A stretch of DNA of 64,000 nt from Hysterangium stoloniferum. Taxonomy: Eukaryota > Basidiomycota > Agaricomycetes > Hysterangiales > Hysterangiaceae. Below the pieces are notes generated by a model. That model ran no database searches. It was given only the letters and a program-made list of their open reading frames with translations, and was not told the DNA's origin. The stretch spans positions 124,001 to 188,000 of the forward strand of contig WHVD01000145.1 in NCBI GenBank assembly GCA_015178975.1, read 5' to 3'. Each line of letters opens with the position of its first letter. The stretch's first letter is position 1. Shown here one piece after another: positions 36,702 through 48,585 of this stretch. The translations under genes were made by a program, and so were the position numbers.

Positions 36702-37517
36702 TGTTACAACCGGACAAATCCCGCCGGACTCCGGGCACTAACTCGTACGCCCCCACGCGCTACAAGCACCAATTGTCTGTTTATAGGATTTCCCGCCCGG
36801 ACTCCGTTACGTCAAGACTCGTTACGTTCGACCTCATTAAGACACATATCAGTCACCGGACTTCCCCCGGACCCCGTCTCTGTCTATGTCTGTCTTTGTC
36901 CCACGCATCAGTCACCGGACCCGCTTAGAATCCCGTCACCGCTCTAATCGAGCCCCGTTCCCGTTTTAGTCAAATGACCTGTCACGATTTAGGACTCCGC
37001 TCCCGCTCCATTTCCCGTTATGGGTTATGCTTTGTCACAATTCGGACTCCGCTCCGTTCCGTCCCGTTCCTAACACCAATTTGGTGTTTACTATTCCCGT
37101 TTTATGTTTTGCTCGTTTCGTCTCATTATTACTGGATTCGGTATGTCATGCATTCCACGGTCTATATAAACTGGCAGATGTTGTACATACAATCCAGTCA
37201 GAAAATTAGCTTAGATTCCCCCCAGTAATCTAATACATTTTCCTCTCTAAAAACCCTACTCTTATCAGACCGCTCGCACTAGTCGGAGCCCACGGGCTCC
37301 GGCGCATCTATCTCTCTCGACTACCTCGATTCACGACTCTCGACTCACGACCACTCACGACCCACGAACCCCCGCCCGGACTCCCTGGGATTCCCGTCTG
37401 CCTGTCTGAAATTGGACAACACGATCTAGCGAGGGCACAGCCTATAAGCTGAAGCCAAGTCCTACCGGATATTCTGTGGGTTTCTCTGGAAACCCGCCCT
37501 GTGTGTGTATCCTAACA
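36702..37517 (+). mobile_element. Solo LTR (family 1), copy A; TSD CATGG
   Basis: 816 bp from TGTTACAACCGG to CCTAACA, with CATGG on each side (36697-36701 and 37518-37522). A TATATAAA promoter motif lies at 37163-37170, placing U3 on the left and giving plus orientation. The conserved block AAGCTGAAGCCAAGTCCT lies near the 3' end. No internal retroelement sequence adjoins it, so it is the product of LTR-LTR recombination. Confidence 0.93.
37163..37170 (+). promoter_or_regulatory. TATA box of LTR family 1
   Basis: TATATAAA inside LTR copy A; the corresponding TTTATATA is at about 38261-38268 in copy B on the other strand. It is the likely retroelement promoter. Confidence 0.6.
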
Positions 37518-37522
37518 CATGG

Positions 37523-37904
37523 CCATGAATAGTCTTTTGAGCTATTTTACATTTACATGATGTCACACATTGTGATGTGTGACATGTAACCATGAATGGT
37601 ATTTTGAGCTGTTCACATGTTGTTACATGTTGACATGAATTGAATTTCCTTTGATTAAGTTGAATAATAATTGTAATATTCTACTAAACCAAATACAGAA
37701 GCCTCATTTGATGAAGTATAGATTTGCCCTGTCAATGAAGTGAGAGGCTAATACCAGTTGCGAAGGCTCACAGATGTTAATGTTGAAGAGTTTTGATGAT
37801 CATGTAAGATAAGATTAAGAGGTAGATTAATAATACAGATAACTAATATACAATGGAGAGATTTTCTGACTGAGGTCCTTTGCTCTTCTGATTGCCCTTT
37901 TATG
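37523..37904. other. 382-bp spacer between two opposed solo LTRs
   Basis: AT-rich sequence with short repeats (GTGACATGTAACCATGAATG and variants) and no coding potential. Confidence 0.4.
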
Positions 37905-37909
37905 CCTTT

Positions 37910-38729
37910 TGTTAGGATACACACACAGGCCAGGTTTCCGGAGAAACCCGTGGGATATCCGGTAGGACTTGGCTTCAGCTTATAGGCTGCACCCTCGCTA
38001 GATTGTGTTGTCCAATTTCAAACGGACGGATGGGGATCCTGGGGAATCCAGGCGGGGTTCGTGGGTCGTAAGTCGTAAGTCGAGGGTCGTGGGTCGTGAG
38101 TTGAGTTGGTTGAGAGAGATAGATGCGCCGGAGCCCGTGGGCTCCGACTAGTGCGAGCGATGTGAATTGAGTAAGGTTTTAGAGCAGAAAATATTATTAG
38201 ATTACTGGGGGGAATCTAAGCTAATTTTCTGACTGGATTGTATGTACAACATCTGCCAGTTTATATAGACTGTGGAATGCATGACATACCAAATCCAGTA
38301 ATAACGAAACAAAAACTAACAAAACATGAAACGGGAATAGTAAACACCAAATTGGTGTTAGGAATGGAACGGAACAGAGCGGAGTCCAAATCGTGACAAA
38401 GCATAACCCATAACGGGAAATGGAGCGGGAGTGGAGTCCTAAATCGTGACAGGTCATTTGACTAAAACGGGAATGGGGCTCGATTAGAGCAGTGACGGGA
38501 TTCTAAGTGGGGACCGGTGACTGATGTGTGGGACGAAGACGGACATAGACAGAGACGGAGTCCAGGGGAAGTCTGGTGACTGATATGTGTCGTAATGAGG
38601 TCGAATGTAACGAGTCTTGACATAACGGAGTCCAGGCGGGAAATCCTATAAACAGACGATTGGTGCTTGTAGCGCGTGGGGGCGTACGGGTTAGTGCCCG
38701 GAGTCCGGCGGGATTGTCCGGTCGTAACA
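37910..38729 (-). mobile_element. Solo LTR (family 1), copy B, inverted; TSD CCTTT
   Basis: 820 bp from TGTTAGGATAC to TCGTAACA, with CCTTT on both sides (37905-37909 and 38730-38734). It is an inverted copy of 36702-37517, over 90% identical by eye apart from a deletion of some bases near the 3' part. Different TSDs show that A and B inserted independently. Confidence 0.93.
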
Positions 38730-38734
38730 CCTTT

Positions 38735-39633
38735 CTTTGTTAAACTATGATTAAACTATGACCTATGAATGAAATCACATATGACATTGAAATGAGACAA
38801 GTCAAATGGAGGATAACTGAAAACTTTAAAAGTTGTTTATCCACTAAAGTATATATATTTATATTGTTTGTTGTAAAATTAATATTTAATCAAATTCAGC
38901 CTATCAGATAATATTCTGGAGAATAAGGAAATATTAATATTTATCTTGTATCTGACAAAAGTTAGTCAAACAAACATATATAGATTATCCTTTTGGGGAT
39001 AAATTCCACAACATGGATTGGTTGGCCAGATAGTTCTGGTTAACTTTCTAAACCAAATAAATTTAAATTATATGAACTACATTTGAAAGTTTGTATAATA
39101 TACAAGAGAATGCATCTCATCCCAAGGATTAAGTCATAACCCAAATAATTTTGGTTAACTATAATGTTTGTGGACATTTTAAAAGTCATGGGGATACTAG
39201 AGAATGTATTTTATCCCAAAGATTAGGTAACAACCCAGATAATCTTGTATAACCATGACATTTGTGCATATTTTAAGGGAATGTACAAGTCTTAAAGATG
39301 AAATTTTGGGTTAATGAAATATAAATTTCTAAAACATGTAGTCATAGCCAAGAGAAATAGTCTCACTTAAAAATATGAGGAGTTTTTCATAAAATTTTGT
39401 GTATTCAATGAATTGTGACTATCCTCCAATGTAAGTTGAATGTTCATTGAATAAATTTGAAGGTGTCAAAGATGTTGAATAGAATGTCAAGTTGGGGTTT
39501 TTGTCGAAGATAAATCAATGTGTTGAAGATGAGTCAAAGAGTTGAAAGTTACCTTGAATATTTTGTGACCATGCATGCATTGTGACATGTGACAAACAAA
39601 CAAAACAAAACAAAAATAAAATAAAATATATGT
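38735..39633. other. AT-rich degenerate sequence
   Basis: About 900 bp rich in AATATT and ACATTTG motifs with no open frame. It precedes the gypsy remnant and is probably decayed retroelement, but I cannot read a protein from it. Confidence 0.4.
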
Positions 39634-39893
39634 ATGAGCCCTGAGAACCTCTGCCCCCTCTGGTCATCATAGATGGAGAACCCAAGTTTGAAATCTTGCA
39701 AATTTTAGACTCAAAAATTGATAAATGTTGGCACACTTGTAAACTGCTCTACTTGGTCAAGTGGGCCAGTTATGAGGGTACTGATGAAGAAACCTCTTGG
39801 GTTTTGGCCACAGAACTTGGTAATGCCATGGAAATTGTACTTGACTTTCACACAGCTTACCCAGACAACCCTGGCCCATTATCCTCTCTCTAG
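39634..39893 (+). mobile_element. Ty3/gypsy integrase C-terminus with chromodomain, remnant
   Basis: After a P-P-P-L segment and IDGEPKFEILQILDSKIDKC, the frame LLYLVKWASYEGTDEETSWV followed by DFHTAYPDNPGPL is the classic integrase chromodomain of fungal chromoviruses. The upstream integrase core, RT and RNase H are absent. Confidence 0.85.
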
Positions 39894-40751
39894 CCACATT
39901 ACCTGTGGACTCCACTCCTATTTTGAATTCACATCATTTTTCCTTGTCACCCTATGTCTCTCTTGCTTTATATACAGGTGACTTGTCTTTAATCAACTCG
40001 AGTGGATAATCTGCAGCTTTTCTGCATTTTTTGAAAGTTAAAGATTATTAATTGTTTTAATCTATTACAATAAGACCCTGTTTTGCCCCTTCTTTCCTTC
40101 TTTCCTCAAACAACTCATTGATTTCCTTGATGCCCATGGACCCCACAGATTCCCCTGTTTCCTCAGATCCCTTGGGCTCCTGATAATCTCCATCTGCCTC
40201 CCCCACTATCCAAGCATAATCCTCCATAACTTCCTGGAACTCTCTATGGAATAACCAGAGATTGTCCACAATTGTGAAGAGTGGTGGAAGTTCTGACCGT
40301 TCTATATATGAAGAAATGAGTAGAAAGGAAGGATATTGACCTATTCGGTGCAATATCAGAGAAAGTGAGAGAAGGAGCATGAGATGACAAAGGAGTCAAC
40401 GAGTGCGATGGTTTGAGTGGAAGCCTCGACTGTTACAGTTCAAGGCCAGAAGTGTTGGATAGTTCAGATATTGCTACCTATATAGTAGCTGACACGTTAC
40501 CCTGATCACCGCTCGTAGTAGACCTAGTTTATGTCTTACAAGTGGTGGTTCTTGGGTTAAAGTGTGTCTGAGTTTCATTAGGTGCTGAGTGCACCCACAA
40601 GTATACACAATGCTTCGAACTAATGAAATATGCAATATTTGAAGAATATAAAAGATAGAAAAATATAAATGAAATAAAAGGAGTGTTCTACCACAATGAA
40701 ACTGTGGTAAAAGCATACTCCTCACAACAATAGCTTGTTGGACCCAGTTGC
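39894..40751. other. Repeat-rich stretch, possible remainder of a minus-strand ORF
   Basis: A minus-strand frame at 40057-40380 includes REFQEVMEDYAWIVGEADGD and an acidic tail. It lies downstream of the Cys-rich fragment at 40752 and could be its C-terminal portion, separated by frame breaks. Not firm. Confidence 0.35.
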
Positions 40752-40990
40752 CTATTTAAACAATGCATTCTGCACCTCTATCCCTGCAGCTACCCACCCT
40801 AAGACCTCTTCTAAGGTGCCTGGCCTCTCCACACCCCCCCTGACTTCCTGGTTCACAGATCCCATGGCCTCCTGGACCAGTGAGCACTTGGCTTTCAAGT
40901 GCATGCAAGGCCAACACCCTGGGTCCTGACTGGACTTTGGGAAGCATTCAATGCCCCAGGCATTACAACCAGAGCACTGCAGGTTGTTTT
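40752..40990 (-). pseudogene. Cys-rich (zinc-cluster-like) protein fragment
   Basis: The minus strand reads LQCSGCNAWGIECFPKSS, then DPGCWPCMHLKAKCSLV and about 35 further residues to a TAG at 40752-40754. The spacing C-x2-C-x5-C ... C-x2-C-x5-C resembles the short Cys clusters of many basidiomycete repeat-associated proteins. Upstream sequence (MEVDSESKGEPR and following) is in another frame, implying a frameshift. Function unknown. Confidence 0.5.
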
Positions 40991-40999
40991 TGGTTTCCA

Positions 41000-42805
41000 G
41001 CTGGGCTGGCAGTAGTTTTTTTTTCTGAGGGCAATGCTGTTAGTATAGGAGATCCCCCATGGACTTGTCCAACTTACCTTATTTTGGGAAGCCCTGGGCT
41101 CACCCTTAGACTCCGAATCCACCTCCACTGCTTTGTGCTGGAAGAAACTCGTGAGGACTTAAGAAGTTATTATAATAATAAAGTCAAACCTACCTTTCCG
41201 AGTGACGCCCCAGGCACCTGGGCACACTCTGCCGCTACCCAGGCAGCCTCCACCTTATCTTCTGTTAGAAGAGCTCCAAGATCCACGAACGCTTCAATGC
41301 ATTCAAAGCCGCGGCTATAGCTCGAGGTTCAGCTGAAAAGGCCTCCCCGTCTACTGCATCGCCGCGATGGCTACGACAAGTACGAGGTGCGTCACACTAA
41401 TATTTTTTGAGCTCCACTTAAACATAAACTTAGGTGTTTGGTAATTTTGGAAGTTTAATATATCACTAAGATATATATGTTATTAGGCACCACAGGTGCC
41501 TATATTATCTCCAACATTATCAAAAGATTAGACACACTAGTACTATGTATATTGGCTACAAATACACTGTAATGTTATTTGTAATATTATTTTTGTTCCG
41601 ATTACTACTAGCACAATAACCAGACATTACAACCTGAGGTTGAAAGTGTTGAATATTGTGGATTTAGGTTTGCGAGCTGCAAGGAACTCGAGACCAGGGG
41701 TGGCTTGCCCAGGTTTATAAGCGGTTACCTAGGTATATAAGGACGAAACGTGTATCAATAGTCCTCGTCCGTTTATAACGCGTTACCGCCATCTCACTCT
41801 ATCAAACAAAAAGTTACTCGAACTTCTGAGCGGCACCGATTATTTCAACAGAAGGCATTTACAGCGTTCACGCTACTCGCGCTATCCCCCACGCCCAATT
41901 CTCATGGTCCTCGGCCACTGCTATGTATCAATAACCACGGAGCAAATCACCTCCTAAACGATACGTTTTTTCTGCCCTCGATCGTTGGACAGAGACTCTT
42001 CCATTTACTTCAGTTTGGAATGTCTGGCCCTCAGCGTGCACTTTTTGGACTAAAGAGCAGTCAAAGACGCACGGACGGAGACATTTGACGCTTGAGAAAG
42101 AGACTATAGCCAAGGGCCTCTCACGGTAGCGCGCGAAGTCCACATGTTTCATGTGAAGAAAGTAATGGTTACGAAAGTTTCTATAACAACCCCTTTCATG
42201 GTTAGGAATTCATGTCACGAGTTAACTAACCTATTGGCTGCCGCTGGTGGGCAAACCTGATGAGTCTGAATCTAATTAGAATTGTATTAAACCAGTAACC
42301 TGTTAAATTTTTAGTTTAAGGTTGAACGCCAGGAGGCAAAAGCGTCTTGTTGAAGCTCTCCCCAAATCTGAGAGCCATTCCAGCCGCACATAAGTCTCGT
42401 GTTTTTCGGCACAGTTACTTGCTTATATCCTGAAGCCCTCGATATCGAGTGGGTGTGTCAAACGCTTACTGTGCCCCAACTCCTTCACCAACTTAAGCTG
42501 CTAGGGCATAGACTGTCCATTTCGCCTCTTCAACTTTTTGCGAACGTCCAAGTGACTTCCTCTGGTGTCTAGATTCGGCACTCACTGTCCCTCTTATACT
42601 GTCCCTCTTATACTCTCCTTTGATCAACTCCACGTCTCACAGCTGACGGCACTCGTTTTTTAACCCCCAGTATCCTTCCACTCTTTACCCAAAATTTTTT
42701 CTCATTTGCTGTCCTTGAAGTTCGGAAGTACCTCCAATTCACTGTTTCAGCACTGTTTCACTATCCTTTGAAACTCGTATCATCGATATTGCAGATATTT
42801 TGAAC
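41000..42805. other. Intergenic region upstream of the 42.8-kb gene
   Basis: No gene recognised. A tandem duplication of the 17-bp unit CTGTCCCTCTTATACTG lies at about 42588-42620, roughly 200 bp upstream of the next ATG, in its presumed promoter. A pyrimidine-rich leader follows. Confidence 0.4.
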
Positions 42806-44745
42806 ATGCGTACGTCTTCCTTACCACTGGCAGAAGAGGGGCGGGAGTCGCAGCTGCTGCGTGCATCAGTCATCGAAACTGCGATGACTTTGGGACCAAA
42901 GGTCACAGATTTGATATTTGATAATCGTGTCGTCGAAGAAGATATAGAAGGGGAGTACAAGAATCAAGTTCGTAATCCTAGCGATACCTTGTGGTGTTCT
43001 ACTAACTCCCAGTAGATTCCTATTTTAGAAATTATTTCCCCTTCGGCCTCTTCCGACGAATCTCACTCGTTTGACTCACCATCGGCAACACCAGAAAGCG
43101 ATTACTACCTCGACTCTCCGTTTGTGATGATTGTGCGCAGCTTTCTTTCCCGCTTGATTTATAGTTGCTCTTTTCTCATCCGTCACCCCCGCAGAACGAA
43201 GGAAATCTTCCGACGCCAGATGTCCTCGCTCACGAAGAGAAATCTGCTTCCCGGAGGAAGTCCATAAAGGACTTTAGACTTGGAAGAAAGCGAAACAAAC
43301 GTGCAGTCTCAGTATTGGATGCGAAACAGCTCATCATTTCGGCCCCTCTTCCAATTTTACCATCTTTCGACGACCCTGTGGTTCCTTCGCTCATGCTCGA
43401 CTATAAGGGGTCCACTCCAGAAAGTAGCCCGCTCGAGTCAAGCACACTGATGAATTCGTCACAATCTAACACGCCTCAAATTGCCCCTACCAAACGCCGT
43501 AAAATAAATCGAGAGCGCCGCGACTGGGACTTCAAAGATCCAGACAGGCCAAGTTTCTTCCTCCAACAGCAGTACGAAATTGACAGTGAGTCTATCTGTT
43601 CTCGTGGTGCCAATCGCAATCCGAACGGTAGTAAACTAGAATATGATGGAAAAAACACTGACCAAGCCCCAGAAAATACCGGATTGCGCTTCAAGAGCAA
43701 AAAGGGGAAGGGTGATCGAAACTTTGAGGAAACACGCCCTTTAAAGCGGAGTATGAGTGATCGCATAAAGCAGACTGGGAAATGGCTTTTCAGCGATTAT
43801 GTTCCACCTCCAAAGAGTATTTCAAAATCACTGCCCCCCTACGAACGTTTCACTAGGAAACAACCTCAATCGGTAGGGACGACTACCCCCAGTCCTAGCT
43901 CTAATTCAGGTCGGAAATCGAGCTTACCGACTGCGGAGTCGAGCTCTCAGCAGCATAGTATGTTGAAATCCTCCGCATCCTCCGTGTCCTCTTTCGTGCT
44001 GTTCCCTGATCTCAATGCTGCCAAACGCCTGGGACTCGACAAATACACCAGTAACCGCGAGGAAGGTACAGGTACAGGCGGTCTCATCGGCGTTGACAAC
44101 AAAGTAAAACTCGAAATGCTCGCGAAATTACTCAATGAACACCCGTCCCTTGCTGACTCAACGGTCGCAGCAAACTCAAGGAAAAGTCTAGCGCCCACCT
44201 CAATACAATCACGACCTGCACCTCCCCGTCTCAACGCCGCCCCCTTCCACCACCAAAGCGATGAATATCATTCTCCTCCCGTTTTCAAATCTCCCGCTGT
44301 CGATATGCAAAGCTCTTCTATACAAGGACGCGACTCCCCGCTTCCTGTTCGTATACAGAAAGCTCAAAGCTTGGTGCGTGGGCGCGAGGCTCCTTTCCCT
44401 ACCAAACCGATTTTTCGCGTGACTCCCCGTTCTAAGACTCTTTCACCACACCTTCTCGTCCCACCACAGAGATATGCAAATATTGATGTACCGAGGAGTG
44501 TGAGGAGTACTTTTACTAAGGATATGGAACTCGAGGAGGACAAAGAGACGGACGAAAGGGAACGTAAGCAGTCTCGCCAAGGCAACGGTCGCGAAGATCT
44601 TTCGGTATACTCAAATTATTCAGAGGACGTAAATGACGACTCTGAGAGCAGAGCAAGTTTGATGGATGCTGAGAGGAGCGAAGGGATTAGAGCGATGCTT
44701 ATGAAGAATCTGAGCGAACCCGATAATAAGAGGGCCTATTTTTGA
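42806..44745 (+). CDS. Basic, Ser-rich disordered protein of unknown function
   Basis: Exons 42806-42967, 43016-43123 and 43195-44745 join in phase 0 to 607 codons (606 aa). I do not recognise it. The N-terminal 90 residues contain a hydrophobic helix (SVIETAMTLGPKVTDLIFD) and an acidic Ser-rich segment (SSDESHSFDSPSATPESDYY). From residue 100 there are basic clusters (SRRKSIKDFRLGRKRNKRAV and KRRKINRERRD) that look like nuclear localisation signals, then long disordered Ser/Pro stretches. The first acceptor is a CAGTAG tandem: use of the upstream CAG adds an in-frame TAG, so the downstream TAG must be used. A nuclear or cortical scaffold is possible but unproven. Confidence 0.82.
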
Positions 44746-45842
44746 TCAACACCACTCGCCTCTCTCCTACAAAAGATCCTCTTTTTTCTCTTTCGATTCA
44801 ATTTTCATCTCGCTCTGTTTCTTCATAGTGTTAGCATATTGCCATCTCAATATTAGTAGCACTGAGTGCTCTATGATGGCTGATTTCAAACCCGGTGGGG
44901 ACAACATTCCATGAGTCTTCGGCTCGAATCGAAAGGATCCAAGTAATGAGACAACAATTTCGTGTGGCACTTCGGCTTAGTAGGACTATTGCAACCGTGA
45001 TGAACACTTGAACAGCACATATTACACCGCGTTCGCCTCGACACCAAAATGTCTGCTTTTTCACTTTTCAGTGTGGATATTTGCTGCTTTGATTCAATAT
45101 TTATTTTTTCCTGGCTAATAGTGGCATTTTAAGTGACGGTGAAGGAGTGATCAAAGTTAGATACACCTTAATCCGTAATATCCGATTGACAAAATTTTGG
45201 GATATCCCAGCAGCATTATAGAAGATACTAGTGATGGTATGGAGAGAGCACGATTGAAACAAACACTGTTGTCGGGAAAGACGGCTCGATCGAGTGTCCA
45301 AACCATATATTTAGACTATGATCGTGTTCGAGTGAACATAATGTCTCCTGACCTGGGGTTCCCTGGCGGCGGGGGTGGGCTTTGTCCGTTCGCATCTAAC
45401 GGAATCTCAACTTGTTTCGACGGTTTTTTTTCCCGCCGATCCGGATGCTAATTAGTTGGGACTGGTAAGACTGTGTCATAAGTGTTATAACTCAATTGTA
45501 TTAAAGACAAATTGGGATCGCGAAGGGCTTGGTTACTTACATAGCCAAAAACCAATCATGGTGCAAAAAAATCATTTAAATGATATCCAGGGCAATGACA
45601 GGAGCCAACGGCTTGTTTTTGAAACATTTCAAATATGATCCAAAGTACTGGCAGGTCATAGGTTTGCACCATGACCATACATAGCTTTGTAAAATGTCAC
45701 AGCTAGTGTGAAGGGGTTATAATGTACTATGGAAACAGAAGCAGAAACTTCCAGTTAACTTGAATCCCCAACCACTATAAAAATCAAGGTTAGTTACAAA
45801 TAAGAGGGATAATCTGTTTTGCACACAATTTTCATATACAAT
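44746..45842. other. Spacer between two convergent genes
   Basis: No gene seen; only short frames in both directions, and AT-rich sequence near 45500-45840 that serves as 3' flank of the minus-strand gene. Confidence 0.4.
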
Positions 45843-46427
45843 TTATTCTAAAAGGGGATCGTCAAAAGACGACAACGCATTCAGGTTCTCCGCGATGAGT
45901 GCTCCTATGCCCCCACTATCTTCCTTGTCACCAACGAGAATATTCACTGGAGTGCCACTTTCAGTGGCCTCAGCGGCAGATACAGAGCTCAAGCTCGCTG
46001 GGGGCACGCTGTGCTTGACCGCTTCTGCAATGGCTGATGCTAGATCGCGCGATGGTATTCCAAGGGCTTTCGCGAGAGAGATGATGCGATCTTCGACATT
46101 TTCTCGCTCTGCACCTTCAGAACTTCTTGTCGTTCGCGTTTGTGAATGGCCCTCGCTGCCTGATGTCGGTACTGCAGTCGCAACTCTTCCTAAAGCTAGA
46201 TTCCACCATCCACCAACAGCAGTCTTGTACTGCACTAGTCTCCAGACGTTATAAACAATAAACGCAAACAATAGTGCGCTAAGTAAATATATGAATTTCC
46301 CGAAAGCTATTTTTGAGCCGGGCAGATGTGTTTTGTGTTTCCCGGTGACCTTTCCGCGGCGGGGTAGGTCTGAGTCCACGATGTCAGGTTTTGTGGTGAA
46401 GTTGTTATTTCTTTTGCGCGTAGACAT
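45843..46427 (-). CDS. Small single-pass membrane protein, unknown function
   Basis: This intronless 194-aa frame starts MSTRKRNNNF and has a basic N-terminus (PRRGKVTGKHKTH) followed by one hydrophobic span at about residues 40-62 (FIYLLSALLFAFIVYNVWRL). The rest is polar and Ala/Ser-rich, with a predicted helix (DRIISLAKALGIPSRDLASA). The arrangement of a positive N-terminal tail before a single span and a larger C-terminal domain suggests a type II or tail-type membrane protein of the ER or nuclear envelope; that is inference. It is divergently transcribed from the cyclophilin gene with only 192 bp between start codons, so the promoter is probably shared. Confidence 0.78.
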   Translation of the reverse strand: MSTRKRNNNFTTKPDIVDSDLPRRGKVTGKHKTHLPGSKIAFGKFIYLLSALLFAFIVYNVWRLVQYKTAVGGWWNLALGRVATAVPTSGSEGHSQTRTTRSSEGAERENVEDRIISLAKALGIPSRDLASAIAEAVKHSVPPASLSSVSAAEATESGTPVNILVGDKEDSGGIGALIAENLNALSSFDDPLLE

Positions 46428-46619
46428 TAGTATAGGATACTGGATTTAGACTTGGTGTTTACTATGGCGGGCAGGGTAAGGTACTTGAGTGACGTCAGCG
46501 GGGTTCATTACACGAAGGGGGGAAAACCTTTGTGACTTGGACGTGTTACAAAATCTGGGAAAAAACCATCCGATGTGACACTATGTGACTGACCGTACAA
46601 TTTTCAGACTATACCAACG
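46428..46619. promoter_or_regulatory. Compact bidirectional promoter
   Basis: 192 bp separate the ATG codons of the membrane protein (minus) and the cyclophilin (plus). It contains TGACGTCA at about 46491-46498, a palindromic CRE/ATF-type site, which may drive both genes. Confidence 0.5.
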
Positions 46620-47760
46620 ATGTCGTTCCTCCGTCGTTTTATGAGCACCTCACCGCGATCTGCATTGTGAGTTTCGATCTATGTTAGATGTGCTAGTTTA
46701 CCAAAGGTCCTCCCAGACAAAATGTCTTTTTCAACATCAATGCGAGTCCATTTGCGAAAAATCTATGGTCTGTACATGATTCTAATAGTATATGCACAAT
46801 ATCTTTTCAGATTAATGCTCAGCCTGGAGGTCGAATCGGTTTGTGAAATATTACTTCATTGCTACGCGAGAGACTCACTTGCCTCCCCAGTTTTTAAGCT
46901 ACACGATGACATTGTCCCCAGAACTTCGCAAAACTTCCGCGAGTTAGCAACTGGCGTACATGGCTTTGGCTATAAAGGAAGTACATTTCACCGTGTTATT
47001 CCCAACGTAAGTGTTTATTCTTTTAAGCGCCATCATCTTTCTAAGAGAGGCGGCGTAGTTCATGCTTCAAGGAGGAGATTTCGAGAAGTGAGACCCTGGT
47101 TTATCTCTCATCCATGCGGTATCATTTTATTTGTCTATCCAAACCTAGTGGTAACGGAACAGGAGGACGCTCGATATATGGCCGCAAATTTGCTGGTGTG
47201 TTTATGACAATTTTTATATCTTACACGAGTCCATCACTCAATTTCAACCAGACGAAAATTTTAAATCACGACACACAAAGGGTATGCCCCATTACTGAAA
47301 ATGTGCAGATGTCTCGTTTAATCACATTTGCATTTGTAGCTGGTTTGCTGTCCATGGCAAATGCGGGTCCCAACACAAACGGATCTCAAGTAAGCGGCAT
47401 GTTCTAAGACAAGATGTATTCGCACTAACTAGACACTTGCAGTTCTTCATCACTACTGTTGTAACCCCGTATGTACTCTTCGCCCATACCAATACCACTT
47501 CACATGCTAATTACTGCAATGTAGATGGTTGGACGGAAGACATGTATGAATTTTATTCCACTAGTTAAATGGATCTAACCTCAGCCACAGGTTGTATTTG
47601 GTGAAGTTGTGGAGTCAGTCGTAACCATTTCTATGCTCACTTTGATCACTGACTGGTAAAATGCAGAGGTATGGACGTCGTCAAGAAAATAGAGAGCCTG
47701 GGCTCGGATTCGGGTAAAACGAAAGTCCAAATTTCCATTGCCGATTGCGGCACCATCTAG
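46620..47760 (+). CDS. Cyclophilin (peptidyl-prolyl isomerase), probably mitochondrial, 12 exons
   Basis: It catalyses cis-trans isomerisation of prolyl bonds. The exons 46620-46666, 46717-46741, 46811-46838, 46891-47006, 47059-47087, 47149-47195, 47252-47281, 47340-47389, 47443-47468, 47525-47543, 47591-47613 and 47667-47760 sum to 178 codons (177 aa). [49 protein letters not shown] keep the catalytic Arg, the Phe and Gln of the active site, the Trp that contacts cyclosporin and the His. The first 16 residues ([16 protein letters not shown]) are basic and Ser-rich, like a mitochondrial presequence. The only way to join exons 2 and 3 in frame is a GC-AG intron (46742-46810, donor GCGAGT), giving [16 protein letters not shown]. 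Family identification is certain; localisation is inferred. Confidence 0.93.
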
Positions 47761-48354
47761 TTGTACATTGTTTTCGAGAAAAATTGTAGATATGAGCGTA
47801 CTTCGACCATACTTGAAGCGTATTGTCCTTGTTCGCGATAAATTCTCTGTACGGGATATCTCTATGATTATGTCGCATCGACATGTACCACCCTTGAAAT
47901 AAACCGCTTCTTATTGTTCTTCATAGGTAGCTTCGAACTCGCCTTGATGATGATGGTATCGCACGGGAAATGAACGCTAGGTAAAACATCCACCCAGCCA
48001 GAACTAATGACTTACAGATCAGAGCCTAACGCTACAATGGCGGGGAAAAGGCCTTCCGACGCCATCGCCGCCTTTCTTTGCGAATCAGGTGCCATGCGTT
48101 CGCTCCAAACAGGTAGTCCAGTCTAGAGTCTGAACTGGAGGCTGTTTTGGAACAGATATCTTCAGATGTCGGACATGTGAAGTATCTCGTTTTGGAACTT
48201 TTAGCAAACGCTGCTACTATAGTCTGTTTTTGTAATGTGAACGATAAATAATACATCACAATAGCAACGTGGTGTCCACGTGGAAGCGCTAGCTGGTTTA
48301 CATGTCAAAAGTATGCTGGCTATATTGGAATTTCATAGATCTATCAAAACTCCC
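47761..48354. other. Spacer downstream of the cyclophilin
   Basis: No gene. A minus-strand frame at 48032-48259 has no motif. A hairpin MITE begins at 48355. Confidence 0.4.
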
Positions 48355-48457
48355 AGAGTATTTGCAACTAATATAGATTAGCAGACTAATTTAGTTCGGG
48401 TATTCATATGAGGCACGCCATTCAGTTTTGCTAATATATATTAGTTGCAAATACTCT
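48355..48457. mobile_element. Hairpin MITE, diverged second copy
   Basis: AGAGTATTTGCAACTAATAT on the left and its inverse on the right match the 36427-36530 element. The centre has diverged (AATTTAGTTCGGGTATTCAT), so this copy is older. TA duplication is not preserved. Confidence 0.78.
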
Positions 48458-48585
48458 CAGTATATTATAATAAATGGGTGGCCCTATGAACACCGGCTGA
48501 TACGCGGGCACTTCAATCGAAGACAAGAATTATAACATATGTGGAAGTTTGTTGATCTTTATTTTGAGGGTTGAAAATATAAATA

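Noticed and set aside
36702-38729. One composite retrotransposon with inverted termini
   Set aside because: LTR retrotransposons have direct LTRs; the separate TSDs show two independent solo LTRs.
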